Source: Pseudonocardia acidicola (GTDB lineage Bacteria > Actinomycetota > Actinomycetes > Mycobacteriales > Pseudonocardiaceae). From it: DNA of 33,244 nucleotides. The stretch spans positions 1 through 33,244 of the forward strand of contig NZ_JAAXLA010000077.1 in assembly GCF_012911935.1 (NCBI RefSeq). Direction: 5' to 3'. The first letter of the stretch is position 1. The number at the start of each line of letters is the position of its first letter. Below are positions 33,165 to 33,244 of the stretch, in pieces. The notes beneath the pieces were generated by a model. That model ran no database searches, was not told the origin of the DNA, and was given only the letters and a program-made list of their open reading frames with translations. The position numbers and the translations under genes were made by a program.

Positions 33165-33244
33165 GAGGGCCTTTTTCGGCCGGAAGCGCAGCTCTGACCT
33201 GCGGTGATGCGTCTCTCCCCGGCGGGCCGAGTGACCATCTGGGC

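Noticed and set aside
33119..33244. Intact tRNA-Arg gene at the right end
   Set aside because: Only the 3' half is present; the sequence on the 5' side has no D-arm, no 5' acceptor strand GCCCCCG and the anticodon stem has a mismatch.

Overview
The window is GC-rich throughout, with GTG/TTG starts, overlapping ATGA gene junctions and many actinobacterial families (DUF1269, DUF5134, DUF6131, YcnI, SpoIIE/STAS/HATPase switches, PASTA). It looks like a chromosomal segment of a high-GC actinomycete. Pseudonocardia or a relative is my guess from gene content, not a computed placement.

Layout. (1) 1-4.3 kb: a minus-strand hydroxyquinol operon (maleylacetate reductase, intradiol dioxygenase, FAD aromatic hydroxylase), with each junction overlapping as ATGA. 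The hydroxylase loses its C-terminus to a fragment of a NiCoT nickel/cobalt transporter, and the LysR regulator upstream is a frameshifted stub. (2) 4.3-13.3 kb: a secreted Rieske lipoprotein and a copper region. The copper region has a CopA-type ATPase with an extra C-terminal exported domain, a lipoprotein, the operon DUF5134 / membrane protein / YcnI / CopC-CopD fusion, and a second copper ATPase collapsed to 197 codons. (3) 13.5-16.9 kb: small stress and redox genes (DUF1269, an alcohol dehydrogenase relic, a quinone-oxidoreductase-like MDR, DUF6131, hemerythrin, a tandem muconolactone-isomerase-like protein). (4) 17.4-23.8 kb: a partner-switch/exopolysaccharide block (RsbW-like HATPase, STAS, cellulose-synthase-like GT2, GAF-SpoIIE phosphatase, GH26-like glycosidase), then an AraC regulator. 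(5) 23.9-26.2 kb: a cytochrome P450, a decayed VapBC-like pair and a PASTA lipoprotein without a canonical start codon.

(6) 26.4-33.2 kb: an island-like segment bounded by 46-bp direct repeats (one mismatch) that match the 3' half of a tRNA-Arg(CCG), including the encoded CCA. The left repeat keeps a strong hairpin downstream of the tRNA end, which looks like the native tRNA terminator, so it is probably the distal attachment scar. A tyrosine integrase starts next to the right repeat, but it and a convergent transposase fragment have both lost their 3' ends at one shared breakpoint near 32,248. The cargo is a signalling set: a HATPase-receiver fusion, a double-domain KaiC/RadA-like ATPase and a STAS protein in overlapping genes, then a MEDS-STAS and a MEDS-HATPase protein, also overlapping. 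In both STAS domains of the island the usual phospho-acceptor Ser/Thr is absent, while the STAS protein at 17.9-18.2 kb has it. I regard this KaiC/MEDS/partner-switch cassette as the most interesting candidate for an undescribed system.

In all there are three RsbW-like HATPase domains, three STAS domains and one SpoIIE phosphatase, but no sigma factor, so the outputs of these switches lie elsewhere. The many truncated genes (NiCoT, hydroxylase, LysR, copper ATPase, ADH, VapC, transposases, integrase) mark the window as a recombination-rich accessory region. Family assignments rest on motif recognition by eye; no database search was run.
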